DNA of 64,000 nt, taken from positions 62,001 through 126,000 of the forward strand of contig NZ_JAOBPP010000013.1 of assembly GCF_025574465.1 (NCBI RefSeq). The letters run 5' to 3'. Position numbers and translations under genes: made by a program. Under the pieces are notes generated by a model that saw nothing but the letters and a program-made list of their open reading frames with translations, was not told where the DNA came from and did no database searches. Below, piece by piece: positions 43,742-52,453 of this stretch (positions are counted from its first letter, which is position 1; each line of letters begins with the position of its first letter). The DNA is from Kordiimonas aestuarii. GTDB taxonomy: Bacteria; Pseudomonadota; Alphaproteobacteria; Sphingomonadales; Kordiimonadaceae.

Positions 43742-45580
43742 CTAGGACGCAGCCAGTGCGGCAGAGATGTCGCTGTCCGTTGGCAGGGTTCCGGTCGCAA
43801 GTACCTTGCCCAACAGAAGGCGGATAAGTTTTTTGACAGTATCGGCGCCGAATGTTTGCGGGTCAGCTTGGGTTCTATCGTTGATGTCTTTGATGAAATT
43901 TTTCACCAGATCAGGGTTTCCGGCCGCCGCGCTGACGTTTCCGCCAAGTCCATGGACGACCTCAATGATAGCGTCGCGCAGGGTGTTGCCAAAGAGGCGC
44001 GGGCTGCCTGCACGCCCGCCGTCACTCCATGCCTCGCCAGCTACAGTCAGTATCGATTTGATCGCCGTGGTTGCCAGCGAATTTGCGTCGGTACCAAAAA
44101 GTCGACCGGGATTGGCGGACGCTTCTTCAACTGCCGCCGCAGCGATTTTGAGCCATCCGTCGCTGGTCAGTAGCAAGTGTGTGTCCGCGGCCATCGCTTT
44201 GGCTATACCGCTGGCAATGTCCTGAAGTTCCGGCTTGTCAATGCCAAGCATACCGGGCGTCTGGGCCGCCTGCTGCAACAGAATGCGACCGAGATCGAGA
44301 AGTTCTTTTTCGTTGAAGATGCCAAGCGCCCCAGAATTGCCGCTGGTTATGGCGGCGCTTAGCGAACCGGTCACTTGCTCAAGCGCCTTTTCAGCTACTT
44401 TTTCCCAGGGCTCATCGGGGTTCAGTTTTAGAAGCTTCGGCGCATTGCTGCCGACCACCTCGATGGCCATCGCGGCAAGCGCGGTACCCACCTGACCCTT
44501 GAATGTCGGGTTCTGGCTTAGCACTGTTGCCGTGCCTTTCAACAGGTCCCTGAAAAGCTCGTTTTTCGGGCTGTCGCCCGAGATGAACAGTGAGGGGTTG
44601 TCGACCGCGACCTTAAGCCCCGATTGATAGAGCTGAATGAGGCCTTCCTTTTTGAACTGGTCGAGCACATTGCCGTCGGCGGCGGTTGATTGCAGTTCCG
44701 AGAAGAGGGCGGTGGTCACGGCACCGAGAGCTGTGTCGTTGGCGAAATCCTTGCCGAGATAGTCGCTGGTATTTTCAGCGAGTATCTTGAATGCGGCTTC
44801 GGCGGCTGGCCCCGCAAGAGCATCGACCAGGTCGCGGTATACCATCTGGTCGGTAATCGATGTTGGCATCGCGTCGATGATAGGTTTTGTGACGCCCGCC
44901 ACCAGCTTGGCGATGTTTTCGTTTTTTATTACCAGCGACGTATTGGCTTCCAGTGTACCGAGCCCAGCGCGCAGGAAAATGCCGAGGACACGGTCCGTAA
45001 ACCCGTCCCGCGGTCCCATATCGCCGACATCGTTGGGAATAAGTTCATTCATCTGCTTGGCAAATGAGGTGACGAGCGTCTCGCCCTTGCCTCCGATACC
45101 AAAAAGGGAAGGGTTGGTGCCGACAAACTCAAGACCTACGTCTGTAATTGTCAGGGCCATGCGTGCCCATGCGCTGGGTGGTTTCCGTGATTCGCGCCAT
45201 TGTTCCACCATTCGGCCGCCTGCGAGCATTTCAGCTTCACGTTGGGCATCGACGGCGTCTTTTCCGTCGGCTACAAGCTTTTCCTGCGCTTGGTTTTTCA
45301 ACATCAGGGCGCTGCATTGGTCAATAATGCTGGGGCTGATCGGCGAGATGCGAGGAACCGGTGTCTCCTTCCAGTAGTTTTTCAGGACAGGGTCAGCCTT
45401 GATGACATCTGGATGCGCCCGGAAATAGGCCACCACGGTCTCGCCGGTTGAGGAGGCTGGCCAGCTGAGGTCTGGCAGGAAAATCGCCCGGTCGCGTGCA
45501 TGTTCTGCATAAAGGTTCACGCCCGCCTGTCCGGCCCGCAATACGGCTTGGATACCTGCGATGATCATTGAGAGCGACAT
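43742..45580 (-). CDS. Uncharacterised 612-residue helical repeat protein
   Basis: Not recognised. The protein is Ala/Leu/Gly-rich and apparently helical, with a weakly hydrophobic N-terminus (MIIAGIQAVLRAGQAGVNL) but no clear signal peptide. It contains recurring short motifs of the type Asn-Pro-x-Leu-Phe-Gly spaced about 50-110 residues apart: GTNPSLFGIG, DNPSLFISGD, SQNPTFKGQVG, SANPGRLFGTD and GSPRLFGNTL, each beginning or ending a long helix pair. This points to a solenoid of degenerate repeats. It sits between a membrane protein and a lipoprotein gene with almost no spacing, so the three products probably work together at the cell envelope. Confidence 0.65.
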   Translation of the reverse strand: MSLSMIIAGIQAVLRAGQAGVNLYAEHARDRAIFLPDLSWPASSTGETVVAYFRAHPDVIKADPVLKNYWKETPVPRISPISPSIIDQCSALMLKNQAQEKLVADGKDAVDAQREAEMLAGGRMVEQWRESRKPPSAWARMALTITDVGLEFVGTNPSLFGIGGKGETLVTSFAKQMNELIPNDVGDMGPRDGFTDRVLGIFLRAGLGTLEANTSLVIKNENIAKLVAGVTKPIIDAMPTSITDQMVYRDLVDALAGPAAEAAFKILAENTSDYLGKDFANDTALGAVTTALFSELQSTAADGNVLDQFKKEGLIQLYQSGLKVAVDNPSLFISGDSPKNELFRDLLKGTATVLSQNPTFKGQVGTALAAMAIEVVGSNAPKLLKLNPDEPWEKVAEKALEQVTGSLSAAITSGNSGALGIFNEKELLDLGRILLQQAAQTPGMLGIDKPELQDIASGIAKAMAADTHLLLTSDGWLKIAAAAVEEASANPGRLFGTDANSLATTAIKSILTVAGEAWSDGGRAGSPRLFGNTLRDAIIEVVHGLGGNVSAAAGNPDLVKNFIKDINDRTQADPQTFGADTVKKLIRLLLGKVLATGTLPTDSDISAALAAS

Positions 45581-45598
45581 ATCCGTTCCTTTCTACGC

Positions 45599-46789
45599 CT
45601 AGAGGCGGAGTGCCTTGGGCCCGCGCCAGTTCTGGCTTGGCGGCTTCTCTGTGTGCGCAAGGAGGTTATTTGCCCGAGTTACGGTTTTAAACGCGTCCCG
45701 GGCTGCGCTTTTGGCGACCGTTTCCTTGCTCAACGCTTCGGCCGGTACGTTTGTGCCGCCGTCTTGGGAGGCCTTGCTGGTCAGGGCTGATGCGACCTGA
45801 GTGACGGCCGATAGCCGTTGGATCATGTCGTACCAGAAGGGACCACCCAGTCCGATCAGCAAGCCGGTTGCAATGGTGGTGAAAAGCCACGCCCAGAATG
45901 CCTTGCTTAGGAAGTCAATACTATCCCTGGAGACGGTCTGATTGGGTGACAGGAAGTTATTGATGTCGCTGCCGTTAAACAATTCATTGTCTGTCCAGCC
46001 GAAAGGCAAACCCAAGTCTTGCGCATCAGCAATGCCCTTTCGCAGGTCTGCCAGTTTGTCTTCAATTGCTTTAAGTTGTGACTCCGAGACGGACTGCCCG
46101 TTGCTGGCGGCACGTGTGGCCGCCAGTTGCGCCTGGTAGTTGGCGGTGGCCGTGTTGGCGTGATTGATGATGTCCGTGGTCAATGTTTCGTCGTTTTGGA
46201 AGGCGCGGACGAGGGACACCACATTGGCGTTCATTCCCAGTGCAAAAAGCACGGCGATAATCACTGAGATAATCTGCGAACGGCGTTTGAAGTAGGCTGA
46301 AACCTGGCGCCCATAGTCCTCAAACCGTGTGGCAAGGTCGTCGATCAGGATATCGATATCAACTGGCGCCTTCTGGCCAATTTTCCTGCCAATGTCAGTT
46401 TCCGCCAAACGACGGAAAAACTCTGCTACGTCCATCCGATCGACGCTGCCATCCAGCATGGGCAGGGGAAACTTTGATGCGAGGGTATTTCGTGAAACCG
46501 TGGCGTAGGACCCGTCCTCCGGTGGTTTTGACTTTAGCCCCGACCACATCTGGAACAGGAATTTTCCGCGGTATTCCCGGCCTGGCTCCTCCTGCCCGCG
46601 GGCGTGCGCAGGTATGAGATTTTGCAGTCGGTCCATTACCTCCTGCTCGTAGAATTTCTCAATAAGGACCTTCATTCCGTGTTTGCGCAGTGTAAACGCC
46701 CGGTGCAGGACCTCGACAATCGCGCTTACGAATGTGGAAAAAACCAACATGCTGACAGCAAGCGCCAGAGCAACTTGCAGTTCCCCCAT
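45599..46789 (-). CDS. Inner-membrane protein with coiled-coil periplasmic loop
   Basis: I use the ATG at 46789, which is preceded by AGGAGGGG; the open frame to 46912 has no such site. This gives 396 residues. Membrane helices are seen at the N-terminus (VALALAVSMLVFSTFVSAIV), near residue 180 (IISVIIAVLFALGMNANVV) and near 310 (FWAWLFTTIATGLLIGLGG). Between the last two lies a hydrophilic stretch with heptad-like character (SESQLKAIEDKLADLRKGI). The family is not recognised. It is the first gene of the three-gene envelope operon. Confidence 0.65.
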   Translation of the reverse strand: MGELQVALALAVSMLVFSTFVSAIVEVLHRAFTLRKHGMKVLIEKFYEQEVMDRLQNLIPAHARGQEEPGREYRGKFLFQMWSGLKSKPPEDGSYATVSRNTLASKFPLPMLDGSVDRMDVAEFFRRLAETDIGRKIGQKAPVDIDILIDDLATRFEDYGRQVSAYFKRRSQIISVIIAVLFALGMNANVVSLVRAFQNDETLTTDIINHANTATANYQAQLAATRAASNGQSVSESQLKAIEDKLADLRKGIADAQDLGLPFGWTDNELFNGSDINNFLSPNQTVSRDSIDFLSKAFWAWLFTTIATGLLIGLGGPFWYDMIQRLSAVTQVASALTSKASQDGGTNVPAEALSKETVAKSAARDAFKTVTRANNLLAHTEKPPSQNWRGPKALRL

Positions 46790-46952
46790 TTTCCCCTCCT
46801 GTGTGACAGAAAACTCCACACATAACCCGCCGCAAGTATACGTATTGGGTGTATTTTCGCAACCTATAATAACTTTAGGTACGAGTGCTGAACGTCGCGC
46901 CAGAAAGGTCATGGCAGAATAGAAGGGATGACTTGTCTGCTTTCATGGATGC

Positions 46953-48410
46953 TTACCAGTAGCAGCCGCGCTCAACCTTGTCTGCGAGGTCAGGTCGCTC
47001 CTCTGGTGCGGGGCGCACCCAGCCGTCTCCCAGAATGCCTGCCCTGGTGTAGTGCTCTTCCCAGCGGCGACCTATGATGCCAAAAAGTGTCTGGATCGCG
47101 CCACCGAGCACCAGCACTTTTTTGTTTCTCAGTCTTAAGTCACTGGCCAGAGGCACGCTATATGCACCACAGCCGATGAGGGCAACGTCGAAATCGATCG
47201 CAGCGAGGTCTTCGCGCATCCGGTGATATTCGTCCATCCAGTTTTTGCCCACATTGCGACTGGCCGAGGTCTGAGCTGGCTTATAGGTTTTCAGTTGGAA
47301 ATCCGGAATTATATCCTTGATGACATTGATGTTTTTTCGGTTTTTATATTGTTGCTGGATGGAGGCGTCAAACACGTGAACCACTAACACTTTTTTGCCT
47401 CTGAGGCTGAGTGTCCATGGTTCAAATGCGTGGCGGTCAACCCCACGGAATGCGATAAGGTCGAGCGGATTATACCAGCCATTTTTAGTGAGGTGAGGGT
47501 TATCAAGTGTCTTCAGGAGTGTCAGCTCATTTTCAAATCCGACCACACCAAGGAGATCCATGTTTTTGGATGCTTCAAAATAGATTTGCCCGAACTGAGC
47601 GAAAGTATCCGCGTTTCGGGGGGTAATACCTGCATTCAGTTCCCCTTGCTCGTAAAGGTCAGCATTGATCGGCCGGGCGGACAAAATATGCCCAACAATA
47701 CGCCCTTCAACCCGGCCCATCCGGCCCGCAAAAAAGCCAGCAGGCCCATTCAGTCGGTCGGAGAGAAAGGGTTGCAGCCTGTCACGGTCAATAAGTCGGC
47801 TTTTTAGCGGCTCCGATTCCAGCGCTTTTTTCATCTCGGCGCTGGCCTTGGGCAGGTTGCGCCGTGCGACGACTGAGCGGCGCAAGAGTTTTACGCGTTC
47901 AGGTGATGCACCTAGTTTGACGGCAGTTTTCAAAAACTCCTCGGCAGTTTGTGGTTGGTCATCAAGGAAATATGCTCGGGCTGACCGCATATACCCATTT
48001 ACCCTGTCAGGCGTAAGTTCAACCAGTCGTGCGGCGTGCTGCTTCGCGCTTTCCACATCGTTCTCACGCAAGGACAACTGATACAGCCGGTCTACCGTTT
48101 CCGGACAGTCTGGGAATTTGGTCTGTGAAGTTTCAAGCGCCTCCCGGGCGCCTGGGTTTTGGCCTGTTGCCATAAAGGCTTCAGCTTGGCGGACGTAAGG
48201 AAAGGAATGTGCCGGAAATCGCTCAATATATTGACCGCAAAGCTTCAGGGCGCGGGGCCAGGCTTTCGCCGCTATTTCACATAAAATTTCCTGTCGCAAA
48301 CCAAGGTAAGGCTCTCCGGTGGAAAGATAGTCATTGATTGCATGTCGGGCGTCTTGAAATTTCGCTCCTGCTATCAACTTTTCTATCCGCGTGATACGTG
48401 GGTCGCTCAT
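46953..48410 (-). CDS. TPR protein with GT-D-like C-terminal domain
   Basis: A 485-residue protein. Residues of about 1-190 are TPR-like (KFQDARHAINDYLSTGEPYL, YVRQAEAFMATGQNPGAREA). From about 215 an unrelated alpha/beta domain follows, with DLIAFRGVDRHAFEPWTLSL, KKVLVVHVFDASIQQQYKNR, FDVALIGCGAYSVPLASDLR and KKVLVLGGAIQTLFGIIGRR. The GCGAYSVPLA and GGAIQTLFGI blocks resemble the GT-D glycosyltransferase domain found in bacterial surface-glycan loci. There is no signal peptide. It is separated by about 160 bases from its neighbours on both sides, so it may be transcribed alone. Confidence 0.7.
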   Translation of the reverse strand: MSDPRITRIEKLIAGAKFQDARHAINDYLSTGEPYLGLRQEILCEIAAKAWPRALKLCGQYIERFPAHSFPYVRQAEAFMATGQNPGAREALETSQTKFPDCPETVDRLYQLSLRENDVESAKQHAARLVELTPDRVNGYMRSARAYFLDDQPQTAEEFLKTAVKLGASPERVKLLRRSVVARRNLPKASAEMKKALESEPLKSRLIDRDRLQPFLSDRLNGPAGFFAGRMGRVEGRIVGHILSARPINADLYEQGELNAGITPRNADTFAQFGQIYFEASKNMDLLGVVGFENELTLLKTLDNPHLTKNGWYNPLDLIAFRGVDRHAFEPWTLSLRGKKVLVVHVFDASIQQQYKNRKNINVIKDIIPDFQLKTYKPAQTSASRNVGKNWMDEYHRMREDLAAIDFDVALIGCGAYSVPLASDLRLRNKKVLVLGGAIQTLFGIIGRRWEEHYTRAGILGDGWVRPAPEERPDLADKVERGCYW

Positions 48411-48565
48411 CTACTTGGTCCGTTCAGCCTTCCGGTGGATGTCTTTCATGCGCGGTGTATGCGTGGATACAGACAGCCGTTCCAAAAAAATCGCGCTGCT
48501 CTGGCTTTGTTGCGCAAGTACCGCCGGAATGCAACATGGTACCCGGGTAATTTTGATGATGCCTG

Positions 48566-49945
48566 CTACGCTTCGGGGGGGTAGTCAAGTATCTGCGGAG
48601 AGGGCTTGAGCTTTTTGAAGCTCATAGGTTTGCTGCTCATGCCACCAAGCTCAAAGGTGTTCTTTGATATCCGGCGCCTGAGTATGACTTCGATATAGTG
48701 GCTCTCATTTTCCTGCAACAGGTCTTCAACTGCTCGCTCTTCCGAGCGAAATTCGGCGCAGGCGTAATGAGAAAAGCCGGAAGTCGGCCGGGCGACGACC
48801 CGAAAACCTATCTTGGTGAGCTGACGCATCAGGGTGGCGTCGACATAATAAACCAACCTGCCGGATTGCGGGTTGTATTGGCGGTCGACAAAAAAGCCCT
48901 TCTTCAGCTTGGAGGGTGAATAGTTACCGCCTGCCAGAATGAGGAGATCATAATCCCTGATAGTTTCACCACGATCGTCTTTGACCTCAAAAATAATCAT
49001 CTGGTATTTGGAACTGTTCTGTTGTGATACCTCGGTCAAAGCAGCGAGTTCCTGTTCGCGGCTGCTGTAATCTTCCTCGTTATCAACTTTCAGGCATTTT
49101 ACGATTTCCGCGACGACGGGTTTATCCTGCATGTTCTGCGTCGTGACGCTGTTCATGATGCCGATCTTGGTGCCGGAGTGAGAAGCGTCAGGAATAACAC
49201 CGAGCGGCGCGGCCTTGGGCCGTTGCACACCGCCAGAGAGCTTAAGCGAATAGGTCATCGGTTGTTTCCTGATCACCTCGTCACTCTGCTCCATGCGAAT
49301 GAAGTTATAATTCATATTCCCTCCCGCGACGCGTATGACACCATCTGAGCCCTTCTCCACCAGGTAGCTGTTCAGGAAATCATAGAATGCATGGTCGATT
49401 GTTTGCCCAATGAGTACGAACGGGAAAAACCCTGCTTTTGCGCTGTCGTAGTCAAGGGTGGCCTTGTTCAAGGTGTGCTGGCCATCACTTCCGAGTGACA
49501 GCCAGTCAAGGATACGCTGTCCGGGCTCGACCCCCTGAAACCACGCCTTTATACGGCCGACGCGTTTTTTCCCCAATGCCGCGAGCGCGGACCCGTGGTT
49601 GGCAGGAGCCAGCATGACCAGATGTTTGAGCGGCATATGAGCGATGCCATCTTTGCCATAAAACAACTCTACCCACGCACGCACTACGGGCCCCCCGGTG
49701 GAATGTGTGATACAGGAAAAAGCGCCAATAGTGCCATCGTCGTCGGCAAGGTGGTCATGCAGTGATTGGTTAAACGCCCTCGCGACATCTTCCATCGAGA
49801 CCTCATCATGGAAACTGATATATCGCCCAAGGTGGATATGGTTCAGTTCAATCGGGAAGTCTGCCAGCCTTTGAATGGCTTCCGGCAATTCGCCGTATGT
49901 GTCGGTATTTGTCACGCTCCAGCCATGGACAAAAACGAGTTTCAT
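48566..49945 (-). CDS. Lipase-like alpha/beta hydrolase with C-terminal extension
   Basis: A 459-residue protein from the ATG at 49945 (GGGGAGG upstream). The N-terminal half is an alpha/beta hydrolase: oxyanion part MKLVFVHGWS, nucleophile Ser82 in CITHSTGGPVV and the following MLAPANHGSALA, all typical of lipase/PGAP1-like esterases. Residues of about 260-459 are a beta-rich extension without recognised family (YQMIIFEVKDDRGETIRDYD, GRLVYYVDATLMRQLTKIGF). There is no signal peptide. The extension resembles a binding module and makes the protein clearly longer than simple lipases. The substrate is unknown. Confidence 0.75.
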   Translation of the reverse strand: MKLVFVHGWSVTNTDTYGELPEAIQRLADFPIELNHIHLGRYISFHDEVSMEDVARAFNQSLHDHLADDDGTIGAFSCITHSTGGPVVRAWVELFYGKDGIAHMPLKHLVMLAPANHGSALAALGKKRVGRIKAWFQGVEPGQRILDWLSLGSDGQHTLNKATLDYDSAKAGFFPFVLIGQTIDHAFYDFLNSYLVEKGSDGVIRVAGGNMNYNFIRMEQSDEVIRKQPMTYSLKLSGGVQRPKAAPLGVIPDASHSGTKIGIMNSVTTQNMQDKPVVAEIVKCLKVDNEEDYSSREQELAALTEVSQQNSSKYQMIIFEVKDDRGETIRDYDLLILAGGNYSPSKLKKGFFVDRQYNPQSGRLVYYVDATLMRQLTKIGFRVVARPTSGFSHYACAEFRSEERAVEDLLQENESHYIEVILRRRISKNTFELGGMSSKPMSFKKLKPSPQILDYPPEA

Positions 49946-50220
49946 AGCAGCCTCCCCGGTACATTCATTGCCTGCGAGTAACGCTACACTTATAAGCTGC
50001 GCTTCGCAATCACCCAAGCCCTCCTGGTGCTGAATACTTCGCCTGAAACTGCAGCGCGGGCCTGCCGTAACACCTGTCAGCGGATTGTCAAAACCCTCGC
50101 CAGACTGCTACTTGAGTGGCTCTGTCAGGGTAATAAGACATTGCTCGAAGACTAAACTTTCGCTAACGTCTCGCCGAATGATTTTTAACTGATTCACTGT
50201 CTGTTCTGGGGATATTAAGA
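49946..50220. other. Divergent intergenic region before the polysaccharide locus
   Basis: There are 275 bases between the hydrolase and epimerase starts. A 42-codon plus-strand frame from GTG 50027 ends at 50155 (ending GNKTLLED), with no ribosome site, and I do not call it. The AT-rich stretch 50,150-50,215 probably holds the epimerase promoter. Confidence 0.4.
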
Positions 50221-51189
50221 ATGCAGAAACAAGCTCTTGTTTTAGGAGCCGGCGGCTTTATTGGCAGCCATCTCGTTAAGCGCCTTAAAAAAGAAGGTTT
50301 TTGGGTTAGGGGCGTGGACCTCAAATTCCCTGAATTTGCCGAAACCGAAGCCGATGATTTTGTGATTGGCGATCTGCGCGAACAGTCAATTTGCCGCGAA
50401 GTGATCGATCGTCGGTTTGATGAAGTTTACCAACTGGCTGCCGACATGGGCGGCGCCGGGTATATTTTTACCGGTATGCATGACGCCGACATCATGCACA
50501 ACAGTGCCACCATCAACCTGAATGTGCTGGACCTTTGTCACAAACGCAACATCAAGCGGGTTTTCTACAGTTCTTCGGCTTGCATGTATCCGGCGTATAA
50601 TCAGGAAGACCCGGACAATCCAAACTGTGCCGAAGATTCAGCGTATCCGGCAGCACCAGACAGCGAATACGGCTGGGAGAAACTGTTCAGCGAGCGTTTG
50701 TACCTGGCGTACAATCGGAACTTTGGCATGCAATGCCGCGTGGCGCGCTTCCATAACATCTTTGGCCCTGAGGGCACATGGACGGGTGGCAAGGAAAAAG
50801 CTCCGGCGGCTATTTGCCGCAAAGTCGCGTCAGCGCAAGCCAATGGCGAGATCGAAATCTGGGGTGATGGCAGCCAGACCCGGTCTTTCCTCTATATCGA
50901 CGAATGTGTTGAGGGTGTGCTCAAGCTGACCCGGTCCGATTTTGAAGGGCCGGTGAATATTGGTTCTGATGAAATGGTCAGCATAAACCAGCTTGTTGAT
51001 ATGGTCACCGACATCGCGGGCAAGCCGTTGAAAAAACGGCACATTGATGGCCCGCAAGGTGTTCGCGGCCGTAATTCAGACAACCAGTTGATTGAACAAA
51101 AACTGGGCTGGCGCCCTAATCAGCCGCTTTATGACGGCCTCAGGGAAACATTTGCATGGATTGAGCGCCAGGTAAAAGGCAACAAATAA
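50221..51189 (+). CDS. GDP-mannose 3,5-epimerase-like NAD-dependent epimerase
   Basis: A 322-residue extended short-chain dehydrogenase. The NAD site is ALVLGAGGFIGSHLVKRL and the catalytic Tyr-x-x-x-Lys is YGWEKLFSERL, with the Ser block FYSSSACMYPAY. Long stretches match plant GDP-mannose 3,5-epimerase in order: QLAADMGGAGYIFTG, RFHNIFGPEGTWTGGKEKAP, RSFLYIDECVEGVLKLT, NIGSDEMVSINQLVDMV and GPQGVRGRNSDN. That enzyme turns GDP-mannose into GDP-L-galactose or GDP-L-gulose. Here it would feed the polysaccharide locus. It is a single gene with a terminator right behind it. Confidence 0.85.
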   Translation: MQKQALVLGAGGFIGSHLVKRLKKEGFWVRGVDLKFPEFAETEADDFVIGDLREQSICREVIDRRFDEVYQLAADMGGAGYIFTGMHDADIMHNSATINLNVLDLCHKRNIKRVFYSSSACMYPAYNQEDPDNPNCAEDSAYPAAPDSEYGWEKLFSERLYLAYNRNFGMQCRVARFHNIFGPEGTWTGGKEKAPAAICRKVASAQANGEIEIWGDGSQTRSFLYIDECVEGVLKLTRSDFEGPVNIGSDEMVSINQLVDMVTDIAGKPLKKRHIDGPQGVRGRNSDNQLIEQKLGWRPNQPLYDGLRETFAWIERQVKGNK

Positions 51190-51199
51190 GCAGATCCCA

Positions 51200-51230
51200 G
51201 GGGCGCACCTGTTTTGTGCGTCCTTTTTTT
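51200..51230 (+). terminator. Rho-independent terminator of the epimerase gene
   Basis: The stem GGGGCGCAC/GTGCGTCCT (9 pairs, two of them G-T) with a 7-base loop runs straight into seven T residues. It lies 11 bases after the stop, so the next gene needs its own promoter or read-through. Confidence 0.8.
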
Positions 51231-51272
51231 ATTCCGGTCCTCTCAGGGGCCTTGGGTGCCGAGAGAAACAGC

Positions 51273-52451
51273 GTGAAAATTTTCCTGCATGATAACAGTG
51301 GTCACCCCTTTCAGGTGCAGTTGAGCCGTTCGCTCGCCGCGCGGGGTTTTGATGTGATCCACTCAAGTTTTGCTGAATTCCAGACGCCGAAAGGCAACCT
51401 GCAGAAACAGGCTGATGACCCTGATACCCTGAGAATTCATGAGTTCCGCCTCAACGAACCCTTTGCAAAAAGCTCGCTTGTCAAACGCTGGACACAGGAA
51501 CGTCGGCTGGGCGGAAAACTGGCTCAGTTCATCATCGCCGAGCGCCCCGATGTGGTGATCGCCAGTAATACCCCGCTTGATGCCCTTGCGCCGATGCAGA
51601 AAGCCGCCAAAAAGGTTGGCGCGCAGTTTATTTTCTGGGTGCAGGATATCTATAGCGAGGCTATTGGCCGTATCCTGCAGCGCAAATCACGGCTTTTGGG
51701 GGCTGTCGCGGGCGGGTGGTACCGACGGCTTGAGGCGGGCCTCTTGAACCGAAGCGATGCCATCGTGGTCATCTCCGCAGACTTTGTCGGCCATTTGGGC
51801 ACGATGGGGGTGGACACCACCAACACGCACGTCATCGAAAACTGGGCGCCACTTGATGAAATGGTACCGACCACGCGGGTGAACGACTGGTCTGAAAAAC
51901 TGCCAGACGACGGCACATGCCGCTATGTTTACGCGGGCACCCTTGGCAAAAAGCATAACCCGGAGCTCTTGGTGGGTTTGGCACGGCAGGAAAACAGCCA
52001 CCTGTATGTCTTTTCTGAAGGCGAGGGCGCGGACTATCTGAAAGCCAAGCTGGACGGCGAGCCCGGGCTGAATATGACCGTCGCACCCTGGGTGCCGTTC
52101 GAGACCCTGCCCAAAGTGCTGTCAAGCGCTGATGTGTTGGTTTGTATTGTTGAGGAAGAGGCGAGCATCTTCTGTGTGCCGTCGAAGGTGCTGACCTACC
52201 TATGTGTGGGCAGGCCGCTTTTGTTGGCAGTGCCTGCAAGCAATCTTGCCTCGCGGATCGTGGGGGATACTGGCGCGGGCCTTGTGGCCCCGCCAAATGA
52301 CATGACCGCTTTTCTAGATAATGCCCGCACGCTGGCGGGAGACGAGGCCGCACGGCAGCGTATGGGGGAAAATGGCCGGCGTTACGCGCTGGAGACGTTT
52401 GAGATCAGCCGGATAACCGACCGTTTTCAAGAGATTATCACGCAGCCATAA
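51273..52451 (+). CDS. Glycosyltransferase, GT4 type (WbuB-like)
   Basis: A 392-residue GT-B glycosyltransferase when begun at the GTG at 51273; the frame upstream runs through the terminator. The N-domain has FLHDNSGHPFQVQLSRSLAA and the WbuB-like FIFWVQDIYSEAIGRI. The C-domain has YVYAGTLGKKHNPELLVGLA, FEGE-like YVFSEGEGADYL and the loop CIVEEEASIFCVPSKVLTYL, with the E-x(7)-E-type donor site near VCIVEEEASIFC and PSKVLTYL. WbuB-type enzymes transfer amino sugars such as N-acetylfucosamine to lipid-linked O-antigen units. It should act at the inner face of the membrane. The donor is not predictable. Confidence 0.82.
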   Translation: MKIFLHDNSGHPFQVQLSRSLAARGFDVIHSSFAEFQTPKGNLQKQADDPDTLRIHEFRLNEPFAKSSLVKRWTQERRLGGKLAQFIIAERPDVVIASNTPLDALAPMQKAAKKVGAQFIFWVQDIYSEAIGRILQRKSRLLGAVAGGWYRRLEAGLLNRSDAIVVISADFVGHLGTMGVDTTNTHVIENWAPLDEMVPTTRVNDWSEKLPDDGTCRYVYAGTLGKKHNPELLVGLARQENSHLYVFSEGEGADYLKAKLDGEPGLNMTVAPWVPFETLPKVLSSADVLVCIVEEEASIFCVPSKVLTYLCVGRPLLLAVPASNLASRIVGDTGAGLVAPPNDMTAFLDNARTLAGDEAARQRMGENGRRYALETFEISRITDRFQEIITQP

Positions 52452-52453
52452 GC

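Noticed and set aside
50027..50155. 42-codon frame before the epimerase gene
   Set aside because: There is no ribosome site. It could be chance, and no homology can be judged by eye.
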